From assembly GCA_963728295.1 (NCBI GenBank), contig CAVSKB010000013.1, forward strand, positions 1-64,000: a stretch of 64,000 nt of DNA, given 5' to 3'. This document shows positions 8,878-17,087 of the stretch, piece by piece. The DNA comes from DATJKD01 sp963728295. Its GTDB lineage: Bacteria; Pseudomonadota; Gammaproteobacteria; Steroidobacterales; Steroidobacteraceae. The position numbers and the translations under genes are program-made. Within the stretch, counting starts at the first letter, position 1. Every line of letters starts with the position of its first letter. Below the pieces are notes generated by a model. The model searched no databases. It was not told the DNA's origin and saw nothing but the letters and a program-made list of their open reading frames with translations.

Positions 8878-10360
8878 GCGACATATCGAATTGACACAGA
8901 ACCCCGGCCCCACCAGTCCAAGTCAGAGCGGACGGTGAGGCAGGGGTAACAGGACGCCCCACGGAGCTGACTCCTACCGCGTGCGAGAGACGGTCTGCGA
9001 TTTCGCCCGCAGGCAGCACTCCAGCAGACCCTGCACTGACTTCCCGCATGACCTTGCGCATCTCAGCGTAGGGCGGGTGAAAGGGTGTCAATGCCCGGCT
9101 GCGGCCCCACTCCATCGTGAAGGCAATGATCTTGCCCTTTCTCGGGTCGACGATGTGGCGGCTGTACGCGTAGTCGTCCGTCGATGCGGCGGTCGGGTAG
9201 AGACCCACCGACTGCTGGACTCGGTATTTGCGTCCGCGCACGCGTTGGATCGCGGCGGCCATGTACCGGCCCATTCGTACCGCCGTTCTTTCGTCCGCCG
9301 CTGGAATGTGTTCGCGGTACACGTCATCGTGAATCAGGCCCCGCTTCCCGTCGTACGCTGGGTTCCTGAAGTTCATGCGTGGGTCGTCGGACTGGTTTTC
9401 GTCACTGCCCCAGCTATGCAGGATCGTCTCGCCGTAGCTGTGCAGATCGACGAGATACCGGATGTTTGGAAAGCGGTCGAGTAGCCAGATCACATTGCGG
9501 GTTTCGGGCTCGGAGGCTGCGCGCCTCCCAGCGTAGGTTTCGTAGTCCCCGGGGTTGAAGGAGCTTCCCACGGTGTCGGGAGCGAAGTGACGATCGAAAC
9601 GCCAGAGGAACGGAAAATTCCGGTTGAGGTCGACGCCGATGGACTTGTGGCTGCGGCCCCGCGGCGCGGGCCGGCGGTTCTTCCTCCACATCGGATGACG
9701 ATCCATGCTGAAACGTCGGCCGTCGGGATTTACTTGGGGGAAGAGGACTACGTCCATCTCCTCGACGATTTCCCGAATCTGTGCCGCAGTGAAACTCTTC
9801 CCACCAAGACGAACGCTCTTTCGGTCACGATAAGCCCGGAGTACGCGCATCGCGAAATAAACAAGGATGTCGGGGCTGCCCCATTCCCGCCCATGCACGC
9901 CTCCAATGAAGCAGACAGCGACCCTGCGTTTGCCGCCGCCCTTGCCGATGCGGACGGCATGGCATCGCCGCTTTTCCCAGGTCAAGTTCGGTAGCGGAAT
10001 GCGCTCGAAATAGCCGGCGTGGTTCTTCTCGCCGGACGCGATACAGGCCTCGACCTCGTCGGCTGTCAGATAGCCACCGCCCCAGATGACATCGCCGTAA
10101 CGTCCCCGCTTCAGACGATTGTCGACAGCCGTGTGGCCCTCCGTCTGCCGCCGACGATCGTGGCCGTCCACCTCTTCGAGACGAGTGACGGTGTAACCCT
10201 GCCGGCTGAGCCAGGGAATCTTTTCGCCCGGTACATAGGCGTCCACGACGATGCCGCCCCTGTCTTCGCGGTAGCCGACGACGACCACACGGAGCTTTGG
10301 CCCGAGAGCGCTCAGGTGACGGCGGTCACGCCCAGTGATGGAGACGTGGTAGAGGGGCAT
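8852..10360 (-). CDS. M14 family zinc carboxypeptidase
   Basis: A 502-residue peptidase with the M14 (carboxypeptidase A) site. Zinc ligands are H156 and E159 in GVHGREWGSPD and H307 in VDLHSYGE; NPDGRR (about 211) and NRNF (about 246-249) hold the arginine/asparagine substrate-carboxylate clamp; and E417 in FTMEWG is the catalytic glutamate. An N-terminal beta domain of about 110 residues precedes the catalytic part, and the C-terminal 80 residues are proline/serine-rich. No signal peptide is seen, which is unusual for digestive M14 enzymes and suggests a cytoplasmic role or a missed start. Its stop overlaps the end of the convergent repeat lipoprotein by 26 bases. Confidence 0.88.
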   Translation of the reverse strand: MPLYHVSITGRDRRHLSALGPKLRVVVVGYREDRGGIVVDAYVPGEKIPWLSRQGYTVTRLEEVDGHDRRRQTEGHTAVDNRLKRGRYGDVIWGGGYLTADEVEACIASGEKNHAGYFERIPLPNLTWEKRRCHAVRIGKGGGKRRVAVCFIGGVHGREWGSPDILVYFAMRVLRAYRDRKSVRLGGKSFTAAQIREIVEEMDVVLFPQVNPDGRRFSMDRHPMWRKNRRPAPRGRSHKSIGVDLNRNFPFLWRFDRHFAPDTVGSSFNPGDYETYAGRRAASEPETRNVIWLLDRFPNIRYLVDLHSYGETILHSWGSDENQSDDPRMNFRNPAYDGKRGLIHDDVYREHIPAADERTAVRMGRYMAAAIQRVRGRKYRVQQSVGLYPTAASTDDYAYSRHIVDPRKGKIIAFTMEWGRSRALTPFHPPYAEMRKVMREVSAGSAGVLPAGEIADRLSHAVGVSSVGRPVTPASPSALTWTGGAGVLCQFDMSLTGTEWPP

Positions 10361-10445
10361 GTAGACCCTGGAACAACGCGTTCGCCGGCACGATCAATAC
10401 CGTGCAGGCAAGGCACAGGATCGAGTGACTTGCTGGAATCGACAG

Positions 10446-10712
10446 TCAGTGCACGTACGTGACGAACGCACCCTTCATGTCACCGTCTTCGGTGTAAATC
10501 TCCAGATCGCCGAACTTCCAGCCCTTGGCCTCCATTTGGGCGTGCATCTTGTTCAACTTTTCGCTAAAGCCTTGCTGCCCTTTGCCGTCGATCCACACGG
10601 TCGTCGTATTCTGCGCGACTGGCTCGTCCTTGGCGTGAGAAGCCACTGCAAACAGCCCAACCGTTGCGAGTAATCCCGCGAATGCGGACGTCAGAATCGT
10701 CACTCTCTTCAT
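10446..10712 (-). CDS. small secreted protein
   Basis: An 88-residue protein from the ATG at 10712, which has AGGGG about nine bases upstream. The longer frame adds 30 residues that do not look coded. A signal peptide (MKRVTILTSAFAGLLATVGL, cleavage near SHA-KDE) sends it to the periplasm. The mature 60 residues contain a charged helix (EKLNKMHAQMEAKGWKFGDL) and two short acidic strands. The family is not recognised. It lies about 85 bases upstream of the M14 gene and may share its transcript. Confidence 0.6.
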   Translation of the reverse strand: MKRVTILTSAFAGLLATVGLFAVASHAKDEPVAQNTTTVWIDGKGQQGFSEKLNKMHAQMEAKGWKFGDLEIYTEDGDMKGAFVTYVH

Positions 10713-10915
10713 GGTTTTCCCCTGACGGTAAATAATCTTGAAAAAGCACCACCTGCACGTCGCCTCGACGTCGGCAATATCGGCACCGCGGCGACCAGCC
10801 AATGATGCAGAGTCGCCACGCCCTCAGCAATCACGCGCGCCAGAGAGCTCTCCGGCGCCGTCATCCATTCAGGTTCACGCTTATGGTAAACGCAGGTCAG
10901 AGAGTTGACTGTTGG

Positions 10916-11797
10916 TCAGAAGCCCTCGGCCTGGCGGAAGTCACGTACCCACTCCGCCGTCCTTCTAAGGCCCCCAAAGGGATAGAAATGCAATAGCACC
11001 TCGCCGTGCTTGGCGGGGTCGAGCCCGCGGGCAAGGTCCTTGATGAGTGCGTCCGGCCCAGTCGTGGTCAGCAACTTCGTGATCGACGCGCCATACTTGC
11101 TCATCACCTTGGCGGACGCGCCGACGCCGCAGCGCGCGGCGAAGCGCAGCAAGGTCTTGACGCTGGCCGGACCGGGCACACCGATGCGCACCAGCCCGTG
11201 CACACCCACGCCCCGCAGCTGCTCGAGCCAACTCAGGATCGGTTCTGCGTCGAAACCAAACTGTGTCACCACCGCGAAGTCATGGCCCATGTCCGCGATC
11301 GCCGCCTGCTTTTCGCGCTTGGCCTGCCAGAGCTTCTCGCTGCCGATCTCGGGGTGGCCTTCCGGATATCCTGAGATCCCAACCCTGCTGACCCCGTATT
11401 TGCCCAGAAGCCCGGTGCGGATGACCGCCAGCGCGTCGGCATACGGGCCTTCCGGCTGCGGCGGATCGCCCGCGACGACAAACGCGCGGTCGATCGCCGC
11501 CTCGCGCTGGAGCGCCGCGAGGAACGCCTCGAGCTCGGCCTGCGACTTCAGGCGCCGGGCCGAGATGTGCGGCACCGGTACGAAGCCGAGCTGGCGCACC
11601 CGGGCAGCCGCTGCCACGCGGGCCGGGAAATCCTCGTTGGGCAGGAATGTAATCGCGATCTTCGTACCCTGTGGAACGATGTTCGCCGCCTCCTCGAGCT
11701 GGGGCACGTCCTTGGCCGTGATCTCCAGGGAATAGTTCTGCAGCAATCCTTCGAGTGCGGTGCGTGCGGCGGCGGGGTCAGTAGGGACCGTCGTCAT
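10916..11797 (-). CDS. methylenetetrahydrofolate reductase family protein (MetF-like)
   Basis: A 293-residue TIM-barrel flavoprotein of the MTHFR family, which reduces 5,10-methylene-tetrahydrofolate to 5-methyl-tetrahydrofolate. Recognisable are AITFLPNEDF, VPVPHISARR, VVAGDPPQPEGPYADAL and GISGYPEGHPEI. AGGAG with about seven bases of spacing before the ATG at 11797 decides the start. It is the last gene of a leftward three-gene group (VOC protein, 162-residue unknown, MetF-like) with gaps of 22-56 bases. Together with the GcvT-like protein and oxygenases further on it could handle one-carbon units released from methyl groups, but the two loci are 24 kb apart, so this is only inference. Confidence 0.85.
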   Translation of the reverse strand: MTTVPTDPAAARTALEGLLQNYSLEITAKDVPQLEEAANIVPQGTKIAITFLPNEDFPARVAAAARVRQLGFVPVPHISARRLKSQAELEAFLAALQREAAIDRAFVVAGDPPQPEGPYADALAVIRTGLLGKYGVSRVGISGYPEGHPEIGSEKLWQAKREKQAAIADMGHDFAVVTQFGFDAEPILSWLEQLRGVGVHGLVRIGVPGPASVKTLLRFAARCGVGASAKVMSKYGASITKLLTTTGPDALIKDLARGLDPAKHGEVLLHFYPFGGLRRTAEWVRDFRQAEGF

Positions 11798-11819
11798 GGC
11801 CGATCTCCTGGAGGGCAAC

Positions 11820-12308
11820 TCAACCCGGCATGACCGCCCAAGCGGCGAGCGCGGCTAGCTTCTGATCACGCCCCCACGGGGGCGCGGCGAGCTTGCCGAC
11901 CTTGGATGGATCGAGCGATGCGGGTGGAACGACTCGTACGGGAATCGTGCACGCGTCGCGTAGGACGTCGCGGTAGAAGCAACCCTCGGTCGTGTGAATG
12001 CGCGGGTGCGATGCGAGTACCGTTTCGAGATCTCCAACCTCGCCGTCCTTCGCGACGATCGCACACGCGCTCACATTCTTCGCGAACAAAGGCAAAAGCG
12101 CTCGCCTTGCATTCGCAACGGCCCTCCTTCGCGCATCCGCGATCCACTTCTCGGCTGCCGCGCGCTTCATCTCCGCGGCCATGTGGAAACAGAAGCGCTC
12201 CGAGTCGCCGAGGATATCGATTACGGTGTTGGCTACGATCTCCGGCCTGCTCGGCGAGCCGCCGACTACCACGCAGGCTCCCCAGCCGGTGTGGACGCTG
12301 ATTCCCAT
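11820..12308 (-). CDS. conserved protein of unknown function in the metF-like operon
   Basis: A 162-residue protein starting MGISVHTGWGACVVVGGSP. An alpha/beta fold seems likely: an N-terminal strand with a glycine-rich turn, ILGDSERFCFHMAAEMK, CAIVAKDGE, a stretch around HPRIHTTEGCFYRDVLRD, and a conserved-looking tail VGKLAAPPWGRDQKLAALAAW. I recall similar uncharacterised proteins in other proteobacteria but no known function. The stop is 22 bases before the MetF-like start, which points to one transcript. The start at 12308 rather than 12320 is chosen because the first four extra residues look unconserved. Confidence 0.7.
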   Translation of the reverse strand: MGISVHTGWGACVVVGGSPSRPEIVANTVIDILGDSERFCFHMAAEMKRAAAEKWIADARRRAVANARRALLPLFAKNVSACAIVAKDGEVGDLETVLASHPRIHTTEGCFYRDVLRDACTIPVRVVPPASLDPSKVGKLAAPPWGRDQKLAALAAWAVMPG

Positions 12309-12363
12309 CGCGCGCTGCACGGTCGAATGCTATCACTAGCCCGCACGGCAGTCGGATCGGTGC

Positions 12364-12903
12364 TCAGATGAACGAGCGCACCGGGTCCTGGCCATCCCAG
12401 CCGATGGTGGCGCGATAGAAGCTGTTGAAGACCGGCTCGAACGCGCCGCCCAGCTCGATGAGCTCGACAAAACCGGGCAGCTGTGCCGTCGTGTCCATGT
12501 AGGCGACACGACCTCCGCTTGGCACGCGCGCGATGAAGGCAAGCTCATGCCCGGCGGCACCGTAACGCGCCATGTCCCGGTCGAAATTCGCTGTCGCAAC
12601 GCCCCAGTGATGAAAGCCAGGGCCCCGGACCTGGAGTACTTCGCGATACACGGAGGGAGCGTCGTTGTTCGGCTGGATGAGCTCGACATTCATGTGCCCG
12701 GCGAAGCTCATGGCGAGCGAGACGTCGGCGCGCGATGGCTTGCCGCGATATTGCGGGTCATCGCCGGTGAAGCTGGGGAGCAGGAACCATGGGCCGACGT
12801 TTAGTTTGCTGATCCAAAGGTTCATCGCCCGATGAATGTCCGTAACGACGTATGCCATCTGAATGATGCCGTCGTCCGGCTGGCCGAAGGATACGAGACT
12901 CAT
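12364..12903 (-). CDS. VOC (glyoxalase/bleomycin resistance/dioxygenase) family protein
   Basis: A 179-residue vicinal-oxygen-chelate protein. QMAYVVTDIHRAMNLW opens the first beta-alpha-beta-beta-beta module and GPGFHHWGVATANFDRDM the second. HH and E (VELIELGG) are the likely metal ligands. VOC proteins include glyoxalase, methylmalonyl-CoA epimerase, extradiol dioxygenases and resistance proteins, and the specific role is not clear. GGGAG precedes the ATG at 12903. It heads a leftward operon with the 162-residue unknown and the MetF-like protein. Confidence 0.8.
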   Translation of the reverse strand: MSLVSFGQPDDGIIQMAYVVTDIHRAMNLWISKLNVGPWFLLPSFTGDDPQYRGKPSRADVSLAMSFAGHMNVELIQPNNDAPSVYREVLQVRGPGFHHWGVATANFDRDMARYGAAGHELAFIARVPSGGRVAYMDTTAQLPGFVELIELGGAFEPVFNSFYRATIGWDGQDPVRSFI

Positions 12904-13089
12904 GGAGACTCTCCCGCCCAACCATCGTTCCGGGAAGTCTAGACCATAGATTCAGGCCAAGTTGACTGGTTACCTGAGGAAGGACTATGGTCTGCGCGCA
13001 ATTTACGTACCAACAACATCTGCTGGCGACGCTGGCGGCAGCAAATGCCGCTCCAGGATGGCGTGTCACGCAGTCTCATGGGGGATCTT

Positions 13090-13500
13090 ATGCAGCGAAT
13101 TCCATTCGTGGTACTGACTGCCATGCTTCTGGCAGCATTTGGCGCGACCGCCAGCGCGGACGATACGGCTGATCTCATTGCGCAGGACAAGGCGTGGGGT
13201 GCCGCGGGTACGAAAGGCGATGCCGACGCGGTGGCGAAACTCCTCGCCGACAACGTCGTTTCCGTCAGTGAAAGCGGCGTGAGAGGGAAGCAGGCTGAGC
13301 TTGCCGACACCAAGCCCGCACCCGCCGGAACCCAGTACGAGCCGACTGACTTTAAGGTGATATTTCTCAACCCTGACACGGCCGTCATGACCCACAGCAC
13401 AAAGGGTGACGAAGCCCACCACAGCCTGCACGTGTGGTCGCGAAAGGGCGGCCAATGGCAGGTGGTTGCGACGTCCAGCACGCCCGTCAAGAGCGAATAA
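13090..13500 (+). CDS. secreted SnoaL/DUF4440-like (NTF2 fold) protein
   Basis: A 136-residue protein with a signal peptide (MQRIPFVVLTAMLLAAFGA, cleavage near ASA-DDT), followed by a cone-shaped NTF2-like domain: IAQDKAWGAAGTKGDADAV, LLADNVVSVSESGVRGK, TAVMTHSTKG and SLHVWSRKGGQWQVVATSS. This is the DUF4440/ketosteroid-isomerase-like pattern. Members bind small hydrophobic ligands or act on them, and many are unassigned. GGGGGA seven bases before the ATG at 13090 fixes the start. It is likely periplasmic. Confidence 0.8.
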   Translation: MQRIPFVVLTAMLLAAFGATASADDTADLIAQDKAWGAAGTKGDADAVAKLLADNVVSVSESGVRGKQAELADTKPAPAGTQYEPTDFKVIFLNPDTAVMTHSTKGDEAHHSLHVWSRKGGQWQVVATSSTPVKSE

Positions 13501-13645
13501 GCGGGCGGCACAACCGGTTCCTGCAGCCCCGCAGCCTCGAGCTGCGGGCACGGGTGGCCGTTTGTTGGATGGGACCTGTTCGGCCGACCATGGGCGAGCG
13601 ATCTATGCGTTCGGTGCGACCGCGGGCTATCGCCCGTCCTGGCGG

Positions 13646-13867
13646 TCAGGTGTCCCGTTCGAGCTCCGCGCGGAGCCGATTTCGATCGCCGATATGGATC
13701 GCGTGCGTTTGCTCGAAGCCGCGCAGTCGAGCGCTGGCGTCCGTCGTGTCGTGGCCATCACGGCCCAGCGTTTCAATGATTGCCCGTTGCTTCGCGAGCG
13801 TTCGCTCGCCTATGGCGATATGCCGCTCAGCCTGGGCCACCCGGGCGAGTGTCAGCGTTCGGTCCAT
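13646..13867 (-). CDS. small helical protein, family B (paralogue of 13995-14324)
   Basis: A 73-residue, highly charged protein predicted to be two helices. Its pattern RVAQAERHIAIGERTLAKQR, then TLGRDG, then ARLRGFEQTHAIHIGDRNRL matches the protein at 13995 in order and spacing, which supports both as real genes. Function unknown. There is no signal or membrane segment. It lies back to back with its paralogue, so the pair looks like an inverted duplication. Confidence 0.6.
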   Translation of the reverse strand: MDRTLTLARVAQAERHIAIGERTLAKQRAIIETLGRDGHDTTDASARLRGFEQTHAIHIGDRNRLRAELERDT

Positions 13868-13994
13868 AGCACCACGATACCAGACATCAGGAGACGACCG
13901 GGGACGATAACTCCCTTGTTTAATTTGTGTCCGACGTGGCGAGGCGACGATTTCCTACAGCCTGCATCGAGAGGTCGCTGCTAGGGTTCCCCCC

Positions 13995-14324
13995 ATGCGA
14001 CGCGCTCTTGTGCTAGACGATCTTGACAGGGCCGAAAGGCAGGTTGTCGCCGGTAAGAAACAGATTACCGAGCAGATCGAGTTTATTGCCTGGCTCGCGT
14101 GGTTTGGTCGCGACGCGACGGGCGCCAAGGCGCTACTTCGCGATTTCGAGCGAGGGCTGGCGAGGCACATTGCCGATCGAGAACGGCTTCACGCGCAACT
14201 CACGTATCTGAACGAAATCGAAGTATCGCGCCAACGGCAAAGGCGCCAGAGCGTCCAGGAACTGCCCGCGTTCGATACTCCGATTGGCGCCACGCTCGTT
14301 GGCGCCGCGCTCGTCGAAATCTAG
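13995..14324 (+). CDS. small helical protein, family B, with C-terminal extension
   Basis: A 109-residue protein sharing its first 75 residues with the 13646-13867 protein (LDRAERQVVAGKKQI, FGRDATGAKALLRDFERGLARHIADRERL). It then continues with a basic stretch (SRQRQRRQSVQ) and a C-terminal valine/alanine-rich tail. No clear Shine-Dalgarno sequence lies before the ATG. Function unknown. It is divergent from its paralogue and about 130 bases from it. Confidence 0.55.
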   Translation: MRRALVLDDLDRAERQVVAGKKQITEQIEFIAWLAWFGRDATGAKALLRDFERGLARHIADRERLHAQLTYLNEIEVSRQRQRRQSVQELPAFDTPIGATLVGAALVEI

Positions 14325-14592
14325 CCGCGCACTGGCATCACGACGCTCGGACCCAGCCTTGGGTCAGCCGTCCCAGCTGTGGCACGTGCACCGCCGTCCC
14401 GGCAAACCGGATTCGTCCGGCACCCAAACGGCAACTTTTCGGACAGCAATATGTATCGGAGATCGGCACGATCTCGCAATGGCTAAGCCCACCGGACGGA
14501 ACATAGCAGCCGGGCGCCTCGCGATTCTGGCGTGGCATCACTGGCTCCTAAGTCAGCAGGTCCACCGCCGGCGACGGATGGCGCTGTAGATC

Positions 14593-14892
14593 GTGTCCCA
14601 CCCCGAAGACAGCTTGGGCGACGACACCATGACGCCGTACCAGTTTTCCATGGAGGAAATTGGCGTCGGGTTATCGCGCTTGACCGAGGCGCTGGCGACG
14701 GATGATACGAACACGATCGCACAGGCGTGTTCCGAGGCTCGTTTGGTGTACAGGAGGATGGTGCACCTGTACCCGAAGTTGCAGCTCGATCCGACGAAAC
14801 GCGATTCGCTCCTCGAGCAGCTCTCTCTTCTGAGGTGGCGGATCGAGGAGTGTGAGCGAAGGACTAAACGACCGACCGCCGTAGGTGGTTAG
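14593..14892 (+). CDS. small conserved protein, family A (paralogue of 3137-3529)
   Basis: A 99-residue helical protein. TPYQFSMEEI, VYRRMVHLYPKLQLD and SLLEQLSLLRWRIEECE match the family A protein at 3137 along its whole core. I keep the GTG at 14593 rather than the ATG at 14629 because the paralogue also has about a dozen residues before the shared GD-T motif. Neither start has a good Shine-Dalgarno sequence. Function unknown. The 268 bases before it hold no gene I can support. Confidence 0.6.
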   Translation: MSHPEDSLGDDTMTPYQFSMEEIGVGLSRLTEALATDDTNTIAQACSEARLVYRRMVHLYPKLQLDPTKRDSLLEQLSLLRWRIEECERRTKRPTAVGG

Positions 14893-14931
14893 CTGTCGCC
14901 ACGTTGATGGCAACCGCCGCAATGGCCCCGG

Positions 14932-15135
14932 CTAATGCAGCAGCACTGGCCGTAGAAAATACACCACTTCCAGCGTCACCGGATCGATCAGCTCGATCGA
15001 CCCTAGCTCTTCGCGGAGCACCAACGTGTTGAAGTACGCAATCTCGTTGTCAGGGGTGCCCGCGGGAAGTTCGAAGGTCAAATGTCGGCATCCCTCATCG
15101 TCGATCTCCAGCGTGACAACACAGTCGTCGTCCAT
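14932..15135 (-). CDS. small acidic protein
   Basis: A 67-residue, acidic, beta-rich protein from the ATG at 15135, which has CGGAG eight to nine bases upstream. The longer frame to 15219 adds unconvincing residues. It reads MDDDCVVTLEIDDEGCRHL, then repeated beta-type segments ending EVVYFLRPVLLH. No family is recognised. Together with families A and B it forms a stretch (13.6-15.2 kb) of small unknown genes. Confidence 0.5.
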   Translation of the reverse strand: MDDDCVVTLEIDDEGCRHLTFELPAGTPDNEIAYFNTLVLREELGSIELIDPVTLEVVYFLRPVLLH

Positions 15136-15341
15136 TGAAGTATCTCCGTCCGCTGATTTCCTGGCTTGGTGAATACACTGAGGGGCCAGCCAGCCGAAAT
15201 CCGTAGTCGAAGATCTCAAGTTCGCTCAGTCAAGTCCGACGTCGGGGCGCGGGGCCCAGCCGGATGTAGGCCGACGACCGACGGACGAGGGTATTAGGTA
15301 GTAAATATATATAAATGGACGCCCGTGCGGATGACGCACGG

Positions 15342-17040
15342 TCACTCCAGTGGCGCCTCCGCAAGCCGCCACCGTCCATCCCACGTCTCGATCTCGTACC
15401 GATCGGTTTGGGGAAACCCGGGCGGGCGGGTGTGCTCGAAGCGAGGGTCGAACTCGATGCGCGTGGCGAAACGCGGCTCGGTCCTGGAGACCGTGCCAGC
15501 GGTGAGGCTTCCGTAGATCAAGAGGGTCGCCGGACCGCGTGCGCCGGCGTTCCTGACGATGAAGCGCTTGCGCGCGTAAACGGCAGCATGAATCTCGAGA
15601 TCGCCGGGTCCCGTTATCTCGGCGCGGTCGACCTCGACGTTGCCGTCCGATACCAGGCCGAGGTAAGCGTCCGCGCCGGCGTTACCCGAACCGCCCGCGT
15701 AGGTCAGGTCACCCTGCACGACGATGCGCTCGGGCGAATAGACGGTCACGATGCCATTGACCGCGCCCCGGACGTGCAACTCGCTATCGGGCCCGCCGAT
15801 GATGTAGGTAGGTCTGTCCGATGCGAGTCGTCGCCGCGCTTCGGAGCGTGACGCGAGTTCCAGGCAATCGTATTCGCCGTTGGCGTGGAAGATGATGAGA
15901 GCATTGCTCTGAACCAGGTGCACGTCGGCATTCGGAGCCGCGCCTTCGTGCGCGACAGGGAGGGAAACCTGCGGCAAGCTGATGCGCGCGCTGCGCGTCT
16001 CGAGGCCGCCAGCAAATATCTCGCGCCGTGACCGCCAGCCTTTCTCTTCGTCGACGAGGATCCCGCGAGCCGTCGTGACCTTGCCGAGCAGGCGCGGAGC
16101 GACTTTGTGGTCGTACGTGAGGTGTATGTCGGAATTGCTGTGGAATCTGCCGATGATTTCGTCGTCGTGCAGCTGCACGGACTCGTCCCAGCGGTCGACG
16201 AGCTGTGTGAAGTGCGAGAACGTGAGACGCTTCATCTGCATGACCGTCTGAATGGGCTCGCCACCGTGCTCGGTCATGATCTCGACTGTCACCCGCTCGA
16301 TGCCCGTTCCGTCCGCGGGCGGCCGGCGGGTCAGTACGGCCTCGAAGCTGCGATGGTGCTCGTTGAACGCGAGATGAGACCTGCAGAGCGCTGCTGTCGA
16401 GGAGCTCGTGGGCCTCGCGCACGAGCCGGCGTGTCAGGACGGCTTGCTCCGCAGGGGCGAGCGTCGCGACCAGCATCTCGGTCGTCGGCGGTAGCGGGTC
16501 CTTCTCCAAGGCAGGCTCGGCGGGCATGGCTGTGTCGGCCACAGCGTCTGCCGCCGCTTCGGCGATCGTCGAGTCCAGCGACGCGCCTGCGTCGTCCGGA
16601 GTGGGGAAATCGGACGCTCCTGCGAGGGGTGGTTCCTCACCCATGTCGTCGTCGAGCTCCTCCGGTGGCAGCTCGCCCTGCTCGGCCGTGTCTGCCGGCT
16701 GCGGGGACGGAGCGGCGAGCTCCGCAGTTCTCGATAACCCTTGCTCCGACGGGGCAGCCTCCTGAACGACCTGCGGCTCGATCCGCACCTGGAGCGGAGG
16801 CGCCTCAGCCTGGGTCAAAGGTCCGCGGCGGAAGGCGCCCGCGGGCAGGAAGACCGGTGCATGCAGAATGAGGGAGACGAGCACGGCCCAGGCAATCCAG
16901 CGGTCGTGCTCGGCCGAATCTTGCCCATCCCGCTGCAGCGATCTCGCCACGGCACTCGACCCGCGTCCTCGGCCGCTCCCCGGCCAGAGGATAGTCCCGT
17001 CGGGATCCGGTCGCTGAACCTTTTCCTTCGCGGCAGGCAC
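15342..17040 (-). CDS. TonB-like anchored protein with DUF4900-like beta domain, frameshifted
   Basis: The N-terminal frame has a membrane segment IAWAVLVSLILHAPVFLPAG (about residues 49-68), followed by a long proline- and acid-rich periplasmic stretch, much like TonB/TolA anchors. The C-terminal frame carries repetitive beta strands (GGPDSELHVRGAVNGIVTV, ERIVVQGDLTYAGG, DLEIHAAVYARKRFIV, ATLLIYGSLTAG) and ends DPRFEHTRPPGFPQTDRYEI, a pattern I associate with DUF4900 proteins linked to type IV pilus PilX-like genes. The frames join by one base change near 16375-16385, giving about 565 residues. The start at 17040 is uncertain; 48 residues precede the membrane segment. Role unknown. Confidence 0.65.
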
Positions 17041-17087
17041 CTACAGGCGCAGAAGTTGTGGACGTCCTGGTCAGCGGGGTAGGCAAC

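Noticed and set aside
9587..9994. Rightward 135-residue frame inside the M14 gene
   Set aside because: It lies antisense to conserved catalytic motifs and has no family pattern of its own.
14338..14541. Leftward 67-residue frame with five cysteines
   Set aside because: No Shine-Dalgarno sequence, no paralogue and no recognisable pattern; kept out as unsupported.
15290..15316. A+T-rich stretch (taaatatatataaatgg) as a promoter
   Set aside because: It lies between two leftward genes, close to the end of the upstream-positioned one, has no -35 partner, and its direction would not serve a gene start.
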